Assembly: GCF_902830275.1 (NCBI RefSeq)
Contig: NZ_CADESW010000006.1
Location: 124,001 to 188,000, forward strand
Source: Burkholderia stagnalis
Lineage (GTDB): Bacteria > Pseudomonadota > Gammaproteobacteria > Burkholderiales > Burkholderiaceae
Length of the DNA stretch: 64,000 bases
Reading direction: 5' to 3'
Position numbers and translations under genes: made by a program
Notes under the pieces: model-generated
What the model was told of the DNA's origin: nothing
The model's input: only the letters and a program-made list of their open reading frames with translations
Database searches by the model: none
Shown here: positions 25,864 through 34,575 of the stretch, in pieces
Position numbering within the stretch: position 1 is the first letter of the stretch
How the letters are laid out: every line of letters starts with the position of its first letter

Positions 25864-26652
25864 TCAGCGCGCCATCTGCGTGACGGTCTGCAGCATCTGG
25901 TCGGACGTCGTCACGGCCTTGCTGTTGATTTCGTACGCGCGCTGCGTCTGGATCATGTTGACGAGCTCCTGCACGACGTTCACGTTCGACGCCTCGACAT
26001 AGCCCTGGTTGAGCGTGCCCGCGCCGTTCAGGCCCGGCTGCGACACGTTCGGCGCGCCCGACGACGTGGTCTCGGCGAACAGGTTCTCGCCCTTCGCCTC
26101 GAGGCCGGTCGGGTTGATGAAGGTCGCGATCTGGATCGAGCCGATCTGCACCGAGTTGTTCGAACCCGCCTGCTTGACCGTCACGACGCCGTCCTTGCCG
26201 ATGGTCAGCGCGGTCGCGTTCTGCGGCACGGTGATCGCCGGCAGGATCTGGTAGCCGCTCGACGTGACGAGCTGGCCCTGCGCGTTGGTCTGGAACGAGC
26301 CGTCGCGCGTGTACGCGTTGGTGCCGTCCGGCATCACCACCTGGAAGAAGCCCGCGCCGTCGATCGCGAGATCCTTCGAGTTGTTGGTCTGCTGCAGGCT
26401 GCCCTGCGTGTAGATGCGCTCGGTCGCGACCTGCTGCACGCCGGTGCCGAGCTGCAGGCCCGACGGCAGCTCGGTCTGCTGCGTCGAGTTCGCACCGGGC
26501 TGGCGGATCGTCTGGTACAGCAGGTCCTCGAACACCGCGCGCGAGCCCTTGAAGCCGTTGGTGCCGACGTTCGCGAGGTTGTTGGAAATCACGTCCATCT
26601 GCGCCTGCTGCGCGTTCATGCCGGTGGCGGCGATGTAGAGCGAACGGTTCAC
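25864..26652 (-). CDS. flgG: Flagellar distal rod protein FlgG
   Basis: 262 aa, the standard FlgG length. N-terminal rod motif [31 protein letters not shown]; central [19 protein letters not shown]-terminal [24 protein letters not shown]. Forms the distal rod inside the P and L rings. Follows flgF after 35 bp. Confidence 0.95.
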   Translation of the reverse strand: MNRSLYIAATGMNAQQAQMDVISNNLANVGTNGFKGSRAVFEDLLYQTIRQPGANSTQQTELPSGLQLGTGVQQVATERIYTQGSLQQTNNSKDLAIDGAGFFQVVMPDGTNAYTRDGSFQTNAQGQLVTSSGYQILPAITVPQNATALTIGKDGVVTVKQAGSNNSVQIGSIQIATFINPTGLEAKGENLFAETTSSGAPNVSQPGLNGAGTLNQGYVEASNVNVVQELVNMIQTQRAYEINSKAVTTSDQMLQTVTQMAR

Positions 26653-26687
26653 TTTGACATTTCTCCTTCGTTAGCCGGGCCGGTCGC

Positions 26688-27446
26688 TCAGCTGAAATTG
26701 AGCAGCTGGTTCGCCGACTGCTCGTTCTGGTCGGCGGTCTCGATCAGCTTCGACTGCAGCTGGAATGCGCGCGCGTTGTCGATCATCGACACCATCGCGT
26801 TCACCGGGTTGACGTTGCTGCCTTCGAGCGAATTCGGCGTGACGACGACGTTCGGGTCGGCGTCCGCCGGGTTGCCGTCGGCGGTGCGGAACAGCCCGTC
26901 GTTGCCGCGCGTGATCGTCGCCGGATCGGGGTTGACGAGCTTCATCCGGTCGACGATCGCGACCGCGGTGGGCGGGTCGCCCGGCATCAGCGCGGACACC
27001 GTGCCGTCCTTGCCGATCGTCACCTCCGCGTTCGGCGGCACCGAGATCGGGCCGCCGTTGCCGAGCACCGGCTGGTTGCCGGCGGTGACGAGCTGGCCGT
27101 TCTCGTCGACCCGCAGGTTGCCCGCACGCGTGTACGCCTCGTTGCCGTCGGCCGTCTGCACGGACAGCCAGCCGGGCCCCTGCACCGCGACGTCGAGCGG
27201 GTTGCCGGTGCGCGAGATCGGCCCCGGCGCGAAGTCCGCGCCGGGCGTCGACGACAGCACGTAGGTGCGGGTCGTCGTCGGGTTGATCGTGCTGCCGTCG
27301 CCGAAATTCATCGGCACCGCGCGATAGGTCGCGAGCTGCGCGCGAAAGCCGGTCGTCGACGTGTTCGCCAGATTGTTCGCGACGACCGCTTGCTGGTCGA
27401 GCGCCTGCGACGCGCCCGTCATCGCCGTGTATATCAGTCGGTCCAT
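26688..27446 (-). CDS. flgF: Flagellar proximal rod protein FlgF
   Basis: 252 aa. N-terminus [37 protein letters not shown] and C-terminus [28 protein letters not shown] are typical of FlgF rather than FlgG. Proximal rod component. In order between flgE and flgG. Confidence 0.94.
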   Translation of the reverse strand: MDRLIYTAMTGASQALDQQAVVANNLANTSTTGFRAQLATYRAVPMNFGDGSTINPTTTRTYVLSSTPGADFAPGPISRTGNPLDVAVQGPGWLSVQTADGNEAYTRAGNLRVDENGQLVTAGNQPVLGNGGPISVPPNAEVTIGKDGTVSALMPGDPPTAVAIVDRMKLVNPDPATITRGNDGLFRTADGNPADADPNVVVTPNSLEGSNVNPVNAMVSMIDNARAFQLQSKLIETADQNEQSANQLLNFS

Positions 27447-27466
27447 GGCTGCCCGTTATCCGCGCG

Positions 27467-28705
27467 TCAGAGGTTGATGACCGCCTGGTCGACGGCCTGC
27501 TGCGTCTTGATCGTCTGCGCGTTCGCCTGGTAGTTGCGCTGCGCGGTGATCAGGTTGACGAGCTGGGCCGTCAGGTCGACGTTCGAGTTCTCCAGCGCGC
27601 TGCCCTGCAGCACGCCGTGGTTCGTGCTGCCCGGCGCGGAGATCTGCGGCACGCCCGACGCGGAGCTCTCGGCGTACTGGTTGCCGCCGAGGTTCGTGAG
27701 GCCGTTCGGGTTGTTGAAGTTCGCGAGCGCGATCTGGCCGAGCGTCTGGGTCTGGCCGTTCGAGTAGTTGCCGGTCAGCTTGCCGTCGGCGCCGATCGTG
27801 AAGGTCGTCAGCGTGCCGCTCGCGAAGCCGTCCTGCGCGAGGTTGTTCACGCCGTCCTTGCCGCCGTACTGGGTCGTGCCGGTCAGGTCGAGCGTCAGCG
27901 GCTGCGGCGTCGCGGAGCCGCCGGTGGCCGGGATCGTGAACTGGAACTGGCCGGTCGAGCCGGTGACGGGCGCGACAGGCGTCGTGCTCGCGATCTGGCC
28001 CGACGTGTTGAACGTCACCGCGCCGAGGTCGGTCGTCGGCTGGCCGTGCACGCCCGCGTACGCTTCCCACTGGCCGGCCGTCGCGCTCTTCACGAAATAC
28101 ATGTCGACCTGCTGCGCGCCGCCGAGCGAGTCGTACACCTGGATCGACGTCGAGTAGTTGTACGTCGTGCTGTCCGTCGCGGAGAACGGCGTCGTGACCG
28201 GCACCTTGTCCTGCGAGTTCAGGTTGAACTGGCCGGTGATCTTGGTCGTCGCGGTGGGCGCGAGGTTGGAGGTCGGCGCCTGCATCGGCACGGTCGCCGC
28301 GGTGTTGATCACGCCGCCCGCGACCGCGTTGTAACCCATCAGGTTGCGGCCCTGCGAGTCGACGATGAAGCCGTTCTTGTCACGCCGGAACGTGCCGTCG
28401 CGCGAATACGTGACCACGCCGTTGTTCGACATCTGGAAGAAGCCGTTGCCGTTGATCGCGACGTCGAGCGCATTGTTCGTCGTGTTGATCGTGCCCTGGC
28501 CGAAGCTCTGCTGCACCGACGAGATCTGCGTGCCGATGCCGATCTGGGTGTTGACCGACGTCGCGACCGAGTTCGCGTACATGTCCGCGAATTGCGCGGT
28601 GCTCGACTTGAAGCCCACCGTGTTCGCGTTCGCGATGTTGTTGCCGATCACGTCGAGCGCGTTCGACGCCCCCGAGAGGCCGCTCAAACCTTGTTGATAA
28701 CCCAT
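27467..28705 (-). CDS. flgE: Flagellar hook protein FlgE
   Basis: 412 aa, close to the usual 400-residue hook subunit. The N-terminal motif GLSGLSGASNALDVIGNNIANANTVGFKSS and the C-terminal VDLTAQLVNLITAQRNYQANAQTIKTQ build the hook core. The centre is the exposed variable domain. Secreted by the flagellar export apparatus and assembled under the FlgD cap, whose gene is directly upstream. Confidence 0.95.
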   Translation of the reverse strand: MGYQQGLSGLSGASNALDVIGNNIANANTVGFKSSTAQFADMYANSVATSVNTQIGIGTQISSVQQSFGQGTINTTNNALDVAINGNGFFQMSNNGVVTYSRDGTFRRDKNGFIVDSQGRNLMGYNAVAGGVINTAATVPMQAPTSNLAPTATTKITGQFNLNSQDKVPVTTPFSATDSTTYNYSTSIQVYDSLGGAQQVDMYFVKSATAGQWEAYAGVHGQPTTDLGAVTFNTSGQIASTTPVAPVTGSTGQFQFTIPATGGSATPQPLTLDLTGTTQYGGKDGVNNLAQDGFASGTLTTFTIGADGKLTGNYSNGQTQTLGQIALANFNNPNGLTNLGGNQYAESSASGVPQISAPGSTNHGVLQGSALENSNVDLTAQLVNLITAQRNYQANAQTIKTQQAVDQAVINL

Positions 28706-28732
28706 TTCGGTCTCCGTTTCGTGGAAGCTGAA

Positions 28733-29512
28733 TCAGTTGGTGGTGGAACCGCCGGTCGACGGCGCATTCGGGAAAATCGACGCAACCTGGGTGAGCGGCA
28801 CCGTCGTGCCGTTCGACAGCACGAGCCCCGCCGTGCCATCCGCCTGCTTGATCACGCTCTGGACCTGCGCGGCCGACAGCACGGTCGGCGCATACGTCTT
28901 GCCGTCGGCGCCGGTGTACTGCGCGCTCACCGTGTACTTGCCGTTCGGCAGCGTGTTGCCCGCCGCGTCGGTCGGCGTCCAGTTGAACGGCACGGTGCCG
29001 GCCGACTGCTTGCCCGCCTCGATCGTGTTGACGACGACGCCCGCGTCGTTCTTCACGGTGATCGTCAGGTTCGACACGTCCTTCGTGAGCGACACGCCGA
29101 ACGGCGACGCCGCGCCGCCCTTCACCGCGACGCCGTTGCCCGGCGCGAGCACGTTGGTGCCGATCAGGAGCGCCGCCTGCGTCTGCTGGCCGGCCGTGAG
29201 CTGCGTCGACAGCGACGTCAGCGACGTGTTGAGCTGCGCGATGCCGCTCACCGTGTTGATCTGCGCGAGCTGCGAGGTCATCTGCGAGCTGTCGACGGGG
29301 CTCGTCGGGTCCTGGTTCTGCAGCTGCGTGACGAGCAGCTTCAGGAACGTCGTCTGCAGGTCGCTCGCCGACGTGGTCGACAGCGTGCTGCCCGTCGACG
29401 TGCCCGTGGCCGACGTGCCGTTCGTCGACGTGTTCTGCGTGTTCATCGTGTCGGTCGGCAGGGTCGACATGGACGTGCCGTTGCCGCCGATCGTCGTGGA
29501 GGAGGATGCCAT
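28733..29512 (-). CDS. flgD: Flagellar hook cap protein FlgD
   Basis: 259 aa. The Ser/Thr/Gly-rich N-terminus (residues 1-50) precedes the conserved TTFLKLLVTQLQNQDPTSPVDSSQMTSQLAQ, the FlgD signature. The C-terminal part is a FlgD Ig-like/Tudor region (VPFNWTPTDAAGNTLPNGKYTVSA). Scaffold for hook polymerisation. Between flgC and flgE. Confidence 0.95.
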   Translation of the reverse strand: MASSSTTIGGNGTSMSTLPTDTMNTQNTSTNGTSATGTSTGSTLSTTSASDLQTTFLKLLVTQLQNQDPTSPVDSSQMTSQLAQINTVSGIAQLNTSLTSLSTQLTAGQQTQAALLIGTNVLAPGNGVAVKGGAASPFGVSLTKDVSNLTITVKNDAGVVVNTIEAGKQSAGTVPFNWTPTDAAGNTLPNGKYTVSAQYTGADGKTYAPTVLSAAQVQSVIKQADGTAGLVLSNGTTVPLTQVASIFPNAPSTGGSTTN

Positions 29513-29548
29513 TCGTCAGGCCTTCTGTCGGATGAGTGGAGACGCGGC

Positions 29549-29974
29549 TCAGGTGCCGATCGTCAGGGTCTTCAGCATCAGCTGCTTCGCGGTGTTCAGC
29601 GTCTCGACGTTGGCCTGGTACGAGCGCGACGCCGAGATCATGTTCACCATTTCCTGCACCGGGTCGACGTTCGGCATCTGCACGTAGCCGTTCGCGTCGG
29701 CGGCCGGGTTCGCCGGATCGTAGGTCGACTTCATCGGCGACGGATCGTCGATCACCTTCGCCACGCGCACGCCGCCCACGCCCTGGCCGGACGCGGTGCG
29801 CGCGCGGCCCTGCGGATCGGCCGCGAACACGACCTGCTTCGCCTTGTACGGCTTGCCGTCGGGGCCGGTCGCGCTGTCGGCGTTCGCGAGGTTCGAGGCC
29901 GTCACGTTCAGGCGCTGCGACTGCGCGGACAGCGCCGAGCCGGCGACGCCGAAGATGTTCATCAACGAGGGCAT
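29549..29974 (-). CDS. flgC: Flagellar proximal rod protein FlgC
   Basis: 141 aa, the standard length. [43 protein letters not shown] at the N-terminus and [34 protein letters not shown] at the C-terminus define FlgC. Proximal rod subunit. 48 bp after flgB. Confidence 0.95.
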   Translation of the reverse strand: MPSLMNIFGVAGSALSAQSQRLNVTASNLANADSATGPDGKPYKAKQVVFAADPQGRARTASGQGVGGVRVAKVIDDPSPMKSTYDPANPAADANGYVQMPNVDPVQEMVNMISASRSYQANVETLNTAKQLMLKTLTIGT

Positions 29975-30022
29975 GGAGGCTCCTTATTGCGGACTTGCGG
30001 TTCGGTTACAGGCGGCGCGCGG

Positions 30023-30511
30023 TCACGAATTCGACGTGATCGCGGCGATCATCGCCTTGATCTGCTGGGTCATCACGGTCATGCCGCTCTCGTAGTGCAG
30101 CGCGTTGTCCGCGAACTGCACGCGCTCGACGTCGAGCTCGACCGTGTTGCCGTCGAGCGCGGGCTGCGTCGGCTGGCGGTATTGCGCCCGGCCGTAGCTG
30201 TCGGACGGCCCGCCGGTCGGAATCAGCTGCACGGTGCCGGCCATGTGGCCCGCCGCGGTCGACGCCATCGTCATGCCGCTCGTCACGCCGGCCGGCTGCG
30301 CCATCGCGAGCGGCGCCGCGTTGCTCGGCGCAAGGCCGCCGCCTGCCTGCTTCAGCGAGCGCGCGAGCGTCGACGAGAAATTGACGTCGCGGGCCTGGTA
30401 GCCCGGCGTGTCGGCATTCGCGATGTTCGACGACAGCAGTTCCTGCCGATAGGCGCGCACGTCGAGCGCCTGGCGGCCGAACGCGAATTCGGCATCGAGT
30501 TTGTCCAGCAT
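30023..30511 (-). CDS. flgB: Flagellar proximal rod protein FlgB
   Basis: 162 aa. MLDKLDAEFAFGRQALDVRAYRQELLSSNIANADTPGYQARD is the FlgB N-terminus, and the C-terminal helix reads ALHYESGMTVMTQQIKAMIAAI. First gene of the flgBCDEFGHIJ operon, divergent from flgA. I chose the ATG at 30511 (preceded by GGAGAGA) over longer in-frame extensions to 30616. It has a Gly/Ala-rich insert near residues 50-80. Confidence 0.94.
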   Translation of the reverse strand: MLDKLDAEFAFGRQALDVRAYRQELLSSNIANADTPGYQARDVNFSSTLARSLKQAGGGLAPSNAAPLAMAQPAGVTSGMTMASTAAGHMAGTVQLIPTGGPSDSYGRAQYRQPTQPALDGNTVELDVERVQFADNALHYESGMTVMTQQIKAMIAAITSNS

Positions 30512-30614
30512 CTGTGCGTCTCTCCGTTTCAAGCGCTGCACCGCTCTTTCGCCGCGCGGCGGCCAAAGAGGCTTTTTTCCATGACACGCATGGTAGGCGG
30601 CGCACGCAACCGGC

Positions 30615-30659
30615 AATCGGACGAATAACGCGGCAAAGGCCCCCTCTATTCATCGTTTG
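30615..30659. promoter_or_regulatory. Possible FlhDC box between flgA and flgB
   Basis: AATCG-GAC-GAATAACG (30615-30630) matches 11 of 13 fixed positions of the half-site AAYRS-N3-AAATARCG. A weaker inverted half (CTCTATTC-ATC-GTTT, 30644-30658) lies 13 bp on. Position between flgA and flgB is where enterobacteria carry an FlhDC site. Based on my recollection of the consensus. Confidence 0.4.
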
Positions 30660-30715
30660 CGCGGCGGCCCCGCTCCCTAGAATGCAATCCGGAACAACGG
30701 ATCGAGGACACGGCG

Positions 30716-31984
30716 ATGACCGGCAGCGCACTTCGCAGCGACAACGGACGGCGGCCGCGCATGCGGCGCGCGTTCGCGCTCGCCGCGGCGCTGTGGCTCG
30801 GCGCCGCGCACGCGGCGGACGACGGGATGATCGTGATTCCCGGGCGCGGCGAGACGGCCGAGACCGCGCTCGCGGCCGCCGGCGCGGCGAGCGCCGGGCG
30901 GACGGCGGGGCCCGCGCAGGCAGGCATGGCGCCGGAGATGGCCCAGGCGGTGCGCGCGACAGGCGTCGGCGCGCAACCGGCGGGCGTCGTCACGGTGGTG
31001 CCCGGCATCAACGCCGCAAACGCCACAAACGCCGCGACGATCGCGGCCGGGCAGCCGGCCGGCGCGCCGGCGTTCGAGCCGCGCACCGTCACGGTCCTGC
31101 CGGCCGCACCGGCCCCCGCGCCTGCCGCCCCGCGCATCGCCGCGCCGCCGGCCGGCAACCCCGCCCCCGCCTATGGCGCCGCCCGCTCGGCCCGGCCGGC
31201 CATGGCTGCCGGCGATCCGGGCCGGATCGTAACCGTCGTCGCGGGCACGGCCGCCCAGTCCGGCGCACCCGATCCGCGCACGCCCCTGCGCCCGGCGCTC
31301 GCGCCCCGGCAGCCGGCGCTGCGCGCCAGCCCGGCCGTGCCGGCCCCCGCGACGCTGCCCGGCCAGCAGGATCCCGAAGCGATCCAGCGCACGGCGCTCG
31401 CCTTCCTTCAGCAGCAGATCGCCGGCCTGCCCGGCAAGACGACCGCGACCGTGTCGCCGTCGCTGCCGCGCGGGCTCGCCGCGTGCACCACGCTCGAACC
31501 GTTCCTGCCGACCGGCGCGCGCCTGTGGGGCCGCACCACGGTCGGCGTGCGCTGCGCGGGCGAGCGGCCGTGGACGGTCTACCTGCAGGCGAAGGTCGTC
31601 GTGCAGGCCACCTATTACGTCGCCGCGCGGCAGATCGCGCCGGGCGAGCCGCTGACGGCGGCCGACCTGGTCGCGCGCGACGGCGACCTCACCGTGCTGC
31701 CGCAGGCCGTGATCACCGATCCGTCGCAGGCGATCGGCGCGACCGCGCTCGCGCGCGTCGCGGCCGGGCTGCCGCTGCGCCAGGACATGCTGAAGAGCGC
31801 GGCATCGGTGTCGGCCGGCCAGACCGTGCGGGTCGTCGCGGCCGGGCCGGGTTTCACGATCTCGGCCGAAGGCAGCGCGCTCGCGAACGCGGCGCCGGGC
31901 CAGTCGGTGCGGGTGCGGTTGGCGGCCGGACAGATCGTCACGGCGATCGTCAAGGACGCCGGAACGGTGGAGATTCCGCTCTGA
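30716..31984 (+). CDS. flgA: Flagellar P-ring chaperone FlgA (long form)
   Basis: 422 aa, nearly twice the enterobacterial protein (about 220). A signal peptide ends LWLGAAHA at about residue 34. About 180 residues of Ala/Pro/Gly-rich low-complexity sequence follow (to about 215). Then comes the FlgA SAF domain (QDPEAIQRTALAFLQQQ through VKDAGTVEIPL), with YYVAARQIAPGEPLTAADLV and LPLRQDMLKSAASVSAGQTVRVVA matching the family. FlgA is a periplasmic chaperone for FlgI. Divergent from flgB; the 204-bp spacer holds a possible FlhDC site. Confidence 0.9.
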   Translation: MTGSALRSDNGRRPRMRRAFALAAALWLGAAHAADDGMIVIPGRGETAETALAAAGAASAGRTAGPAQAGMAPEMAQAVRATGVGAQPAGVVTVVPGINAANATNAATIAAGQPAGAPAFEPRTVTVLPAAPAPAPAAPRIAAPPAGNPAPAYGAARSARPAMAAGDPGRIVTVVAGTAAQSGAPDPRTPLRPALAPRQPALRASPAVPAPATLPGQQDPEAIQRTALAFLQQQIAGLPGKTTATVSPSLPRGLAACTTLEPFLPTGARLWGRTTVGVRCAGERPWTVYLQAKVVVQATYYVAARQIAPGEPLTAADLVARDGDLTVLPQAVITDPSQAIGATALARVAAGLPLRQDMLKSAASVSAGQTVRVVAAGPGFTISAEGSALANAAPGQSVRVRLAAGQIVTAIVKDAGTVEIPL

Positions 31985-32032
31985 CACGGCAAGTTTCTGA
32001 TTCTCAAGCGGATTGACCGGGGCCGGGGATGC

Positions 32033-32059
32033 TAAAGTTTGGCCCCGCCTTGCCGTTAT
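32033..32059 (+). promoter_or_regulatory. Sigma-28 (FliA) promoter of flgM
   Basis: TAAAGTTT (32033-32040, perfect), 11 nt, then GCCGTTAT (32052-32059, seven of eight). About 28 bp separate the -10 element from the flgM GTG. The strongest sigma-28 promoter in the window. Confidence 0.88.
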
Positions 32060-32087
32060 CTGGGTCAAACCGCACAGGAACACCATC

Positions 32088-32426
32088 GTGAAAATCGATC
32101 CGACGCCCAACCCGAACACCCGCGCCCCGGCCGCGACCGGCAACGGCGCGGGCCGCCCGCAGCAAGACGCGCCCGCGACGGCCGCCCCGCAAGCAGGCGC
32201 CGCAGGCGCGCGCGGCGGCGATGCGACCGTGAACCTGTCGGGTTTGTCGGGCCAGCTGCGCACGCTGTCGGCGTTCGGCAGCACCGACATCGACACGGGC
32301 CTCGTCCAGTCGATCAAGGACGCGCTGAACAACGGCACGCTGACGATCGACGCGAGCAAGATCGCCGACGGCGTACTGAATACCGCCCGCGAGCTGCTGC
32401 AGCAGCAGCGCCCGCAGGGCAGCTGA
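32088..32426 (+). CDS. flgM: Anti-sigma-28 factor FlgM
   Basis: 112 aa. Binds and inhibits FliA until it is exported through the finished hook. Disordered Pro/Ala-rich N-terminus; C-terminal sigma-binding region from VNLSGLSGQLRTLSAF through DASKIADGVLNTARELLQQQ. GTG start at 32088 with AGGAA 7 nt upstream; the frame is open further upstream but has no start with an SD site, and the sigma-28 promoter ends at 32059. Its own FliA-dependent promoter gives the usual feedback loop. flgN follows. Confidence 0.92.
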   Translation: MKIDPTPNPNTRAPAATGNGAGRPQQDAPATAAPQAGAAGARGGDATVNLSGLSGQLRTLSAFGSTDIDTGLVQSIKDALNNGTLTIDASKIADGVLNTARELLQQQRPQGS

Positions 32427-32496
32427 TCCGGCCCGCAAGGCCGGCCACCCCGGTTTGCCGGCGTGCGGCCCGTCCGCGCGGCGGCCTGATGAGCGA

Positions 32497-32943
32497 ATGG
32501 CGATGAGAGACGAGCTGCTGGCCACGGTCAACGACGAACACGCGACGGTCGAGGCGTTCGCGTCGCTGCTCGCGTATGAAGAAAAGGCGCTGACGACGCC
32601 CCAGCCGCTCGCGATGCTGCCGGACATCATCGAAAAGAAGACCGAACTGATCGACCGCCTCGCGCAGCTCGAACGCACGCGCGACACCCAGCTGGGCGCG
32701 CTCGGCTTCCCCGGCGGCAAGAAGGGCATGGACCAGGCGGCCGAGCGCGACGCGCGCCTGTCCGGCCGCTGGCAATTGCTGCAGCAGGCCGCCGAACGGG
32801 CCCGCCAGGCCAATGCGAACAACGGCATGCTGATCCGGATCCGGATGGATTACAACGAACGCGCGCTCGCGGTGCTGCGCTCCGCGCCCGCGGCGGTCGG
32901 CTTCTACGGGCCCGACGGGCGCGTGTCGTCCCTGGTGCGCTGA
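32497..32943 (+). CDS. flgN: Flagellar export chaperone FlgN
   Basis: 148 aa, all-helical chaperone for FlgK and FlgL. Features are YEEKALTTPQPLAMLPDIIEKKTELIDRLAQLE in the N-terminal coiled coil and ANNGMLIRIRMDYNERALAVLR near the C-terminus, the FlgN signature. Follows flgM by 70 bp. Two ATGs (32497, 32503) are possible starts; I give the first. Confidence 0.92.
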   Translation: MAMRDELLATVNDEHATVEAFASLLAYEEKALTTPQPLAMLPDIIEKKTELIDRLAQLERTRDTQLGALGFPGGKKGMDQAAERDARLSGRWQLLQQAAERARQANANNGMLIRIRMDYNERALAVLRSAPAAVGFYGPDGRVSSLVR

Positions 32944-33055
32944 GCGCCGGCTTCAGAATACTTCGACAGACCGGGCCCGAGCCTGGCGCGAACGTCCTCC
33001 GATACACTCAGCGCACCCGCGCTGGGTCGCCAATCACAACAATCGGAGGGCCTCC

Positions 33056-34417
33056 ATGCATCATTCCCGTCTTGCGCTCAATGCGTTGTCACCCCGCCTC
33101 GCCGCCGCCGCGGCGCTGGGCGCCGTCCTGACGTTCTCCGCCACGCACGCAATGGCCGCCGCCCCCGCGCCGCTGCCGACCCCGACGGGCGACATGTCGC
33201 TGTCGCCGGCCGGCCCCGATGTCGCGCCGGCCTCGCCGCCGGGCGGGGCCGCCGCATCGCCGCGCGCGGCGCGCCGCGGCGCCGGCACCTACACGTACCT
33301 GCGCTGCTGGTACCGGATCGACGCGGATCCGCTGAAGCCGGCCGCAACCTACGAATGGGCGCGCGATGCGGGCAGCGGCGACTGGTACCGGGTGTCCGGC
33401 TACTGGTGGGCCGACGGCGTCACGCAGTGGAAGAACATGTTCTACAGCACGACGTCGCAGGACACGCTCGCCGACGTGTGCCGCAAGACGCTGGCCGCGA
33501 AAGGCATCAAGGCCGATCTCACGCAGGCGGTCGCGGCCAACAACGCGCTGTCGTTCAACTACACCGTCTGGACGATCGACGCCGCGCAGCAGGACGCGCG
33601 CGTGAACAAGCTGATCGTGTTCGGCGACAGCCTGTCGGACACCCAGAACATGTTCAACGCGAGCCAGTGGAAGCTGCCGAACGGCACGAGCTGGCACGCG
33701 GGGCGCTTCAGCAACGGGCCCGTGTGGCCGGAATATCTCGCGAACGCGCTGCGGCTGCCGTTCTACAACTGGGCGATCGGCGGCGCGGCGACCGACCAGC
33801 ACCTCGTCGTGCCGGGCCTCGTGCAGCAGATCGACTCGTGGCGCGAATACATGGAGCGCGCCCCCGACTACCGGCCCGGCAACACGCTGTTCGCGGTGTT
33901 CGCGGGCGGCAACGACCTCGTGAATTACAACCGCACGCCCGAGCAGGCGGCGAACGCGGTGCGCGACAGCCTCGACAGGCTCGCCGCGGCCGGCGCGACG
34001 CGGATCATGCTGGTGACGCTGCCGGACGTGTCGCGCGCGCCGGTGTTCGCGACGCGCAGCGACACGGCGAGCGTGGCCGCGCAGGTGAAGGACTACAACA
34101 AGCGCCTCGCCGACGCGGCCGCCGCGCTGCGCGCGCGCTACGGCGCGACGCTGCGGCTCGAGGTGTTCGACGCGTACGCGCTGTTCGACGACCTGCTGAG
34201 CCACCCGGCCAAATACGGCTTCGACGATTCGGCGCGCTCGTGCCTCGACATTCCGAAGCCGTCGTCGTTCACCTACGTGGTCGCGCAGACGCCGCGCGCG
34301 GACTGCCGCGACCCGGCCCGCTTCGTGTTCTGGGACACGCTGCACCCGACCACCCGCACGCATGCGTGGCTCGCGGAGCAGGTCGTGCCGTTCGTGCGGG
34401 CGCGGTTGCTGAACTGA
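33056..34417 (+). CDS. Secreted SGNH/GDSL esterase (phospholipase/GCAT-like)
   Basis: 453 aa with a signal peptide of about 35 residues (ending THAMA). A Pro/Ala-rich linker leads into an extra N-terminal domain (about 75-180, with Trp/Tyr-rich YLRCWYRIDAD and WYRVSGYWW). The catalytic domain carries block I FGDSLSD (Ser about 192), block II GGAATD, block III GGND and block V DTLHPTTRTH (Asp-His). The layout matches lecithin-dependent haemolysins and glycerophospholipid:cholesterol acyltransferases. Likely exported and acting on phospholipids; substrate inferred. Its stop is followed by a 7-bp repeat array. GGAGG precedes the ATG. Confidence 0.87.
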   Translation: MHHSRLALNALSPRLAAAAALGAVLTFSATHAMAAAPAPLPTPTGDMSLSPAGPDVAPASPPGGAAASPRAARRGAGTYTYLRCWYRIDADPLKPAATYEWARDAGSGDWYRVSGYWWADGVTQWKNMFYSTTSQDTLADVCRKTLAAKGIKADLTQAVAANNALSFNYTVWTIDAAQQDARVNKLIVFGDSLSDTQNMFNASQWKLPNGTSWHAGRFSNGPVWPEYLANALRLPFYNWAIGGAATDQHLVVPGLVQQIDSWREYMERAPDYRPGNTLFAVFAGGNDLVNYNRTPEQAANAVRDSLDRLAAAGATRIMLVTLPDVSRAPVFATRSDTASVAAQVKDYNKRLADAAAALRARYGATLRLEVFDAYALFDDLLSHPAKYGFDDSARSCLDIPKPSSFTYVVAQTPRADCRDPARFVFWDTLHPTTRTHAWLAEQVVPFVRARLLN

Positions 34418-34422
34418 TCGCG

Positions 34423-34499
34423 GCGGGCGACGAGCGGCGAGCGGCGGGCGGCGGGCGACGGGCGGCGGGCGGCGGGCGGCGGTCGACGGGCGGCGGGCG
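34423..34499. repeat. 7-bp tandem repeat (GCGGGCG) after the esterase gene
   Basis: Eleven units of consensus GCGGGCG with variants ACGGGCG, ACGAGCG, GCGAGCG and GCGGTCG, starting 5 bp after the stop codon. Same heptamer family (other strand, rotated) as the array at 56215-56284. Confidence 0.85.
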
Positions 34500-34575
34500 A
34501 AGATCGGCGTGGGGCGGCAGGTAGCGCCCCCGCCGGCCTCACCCACCGGCCCTCATGCCCTCATGCCCGCGCGGC

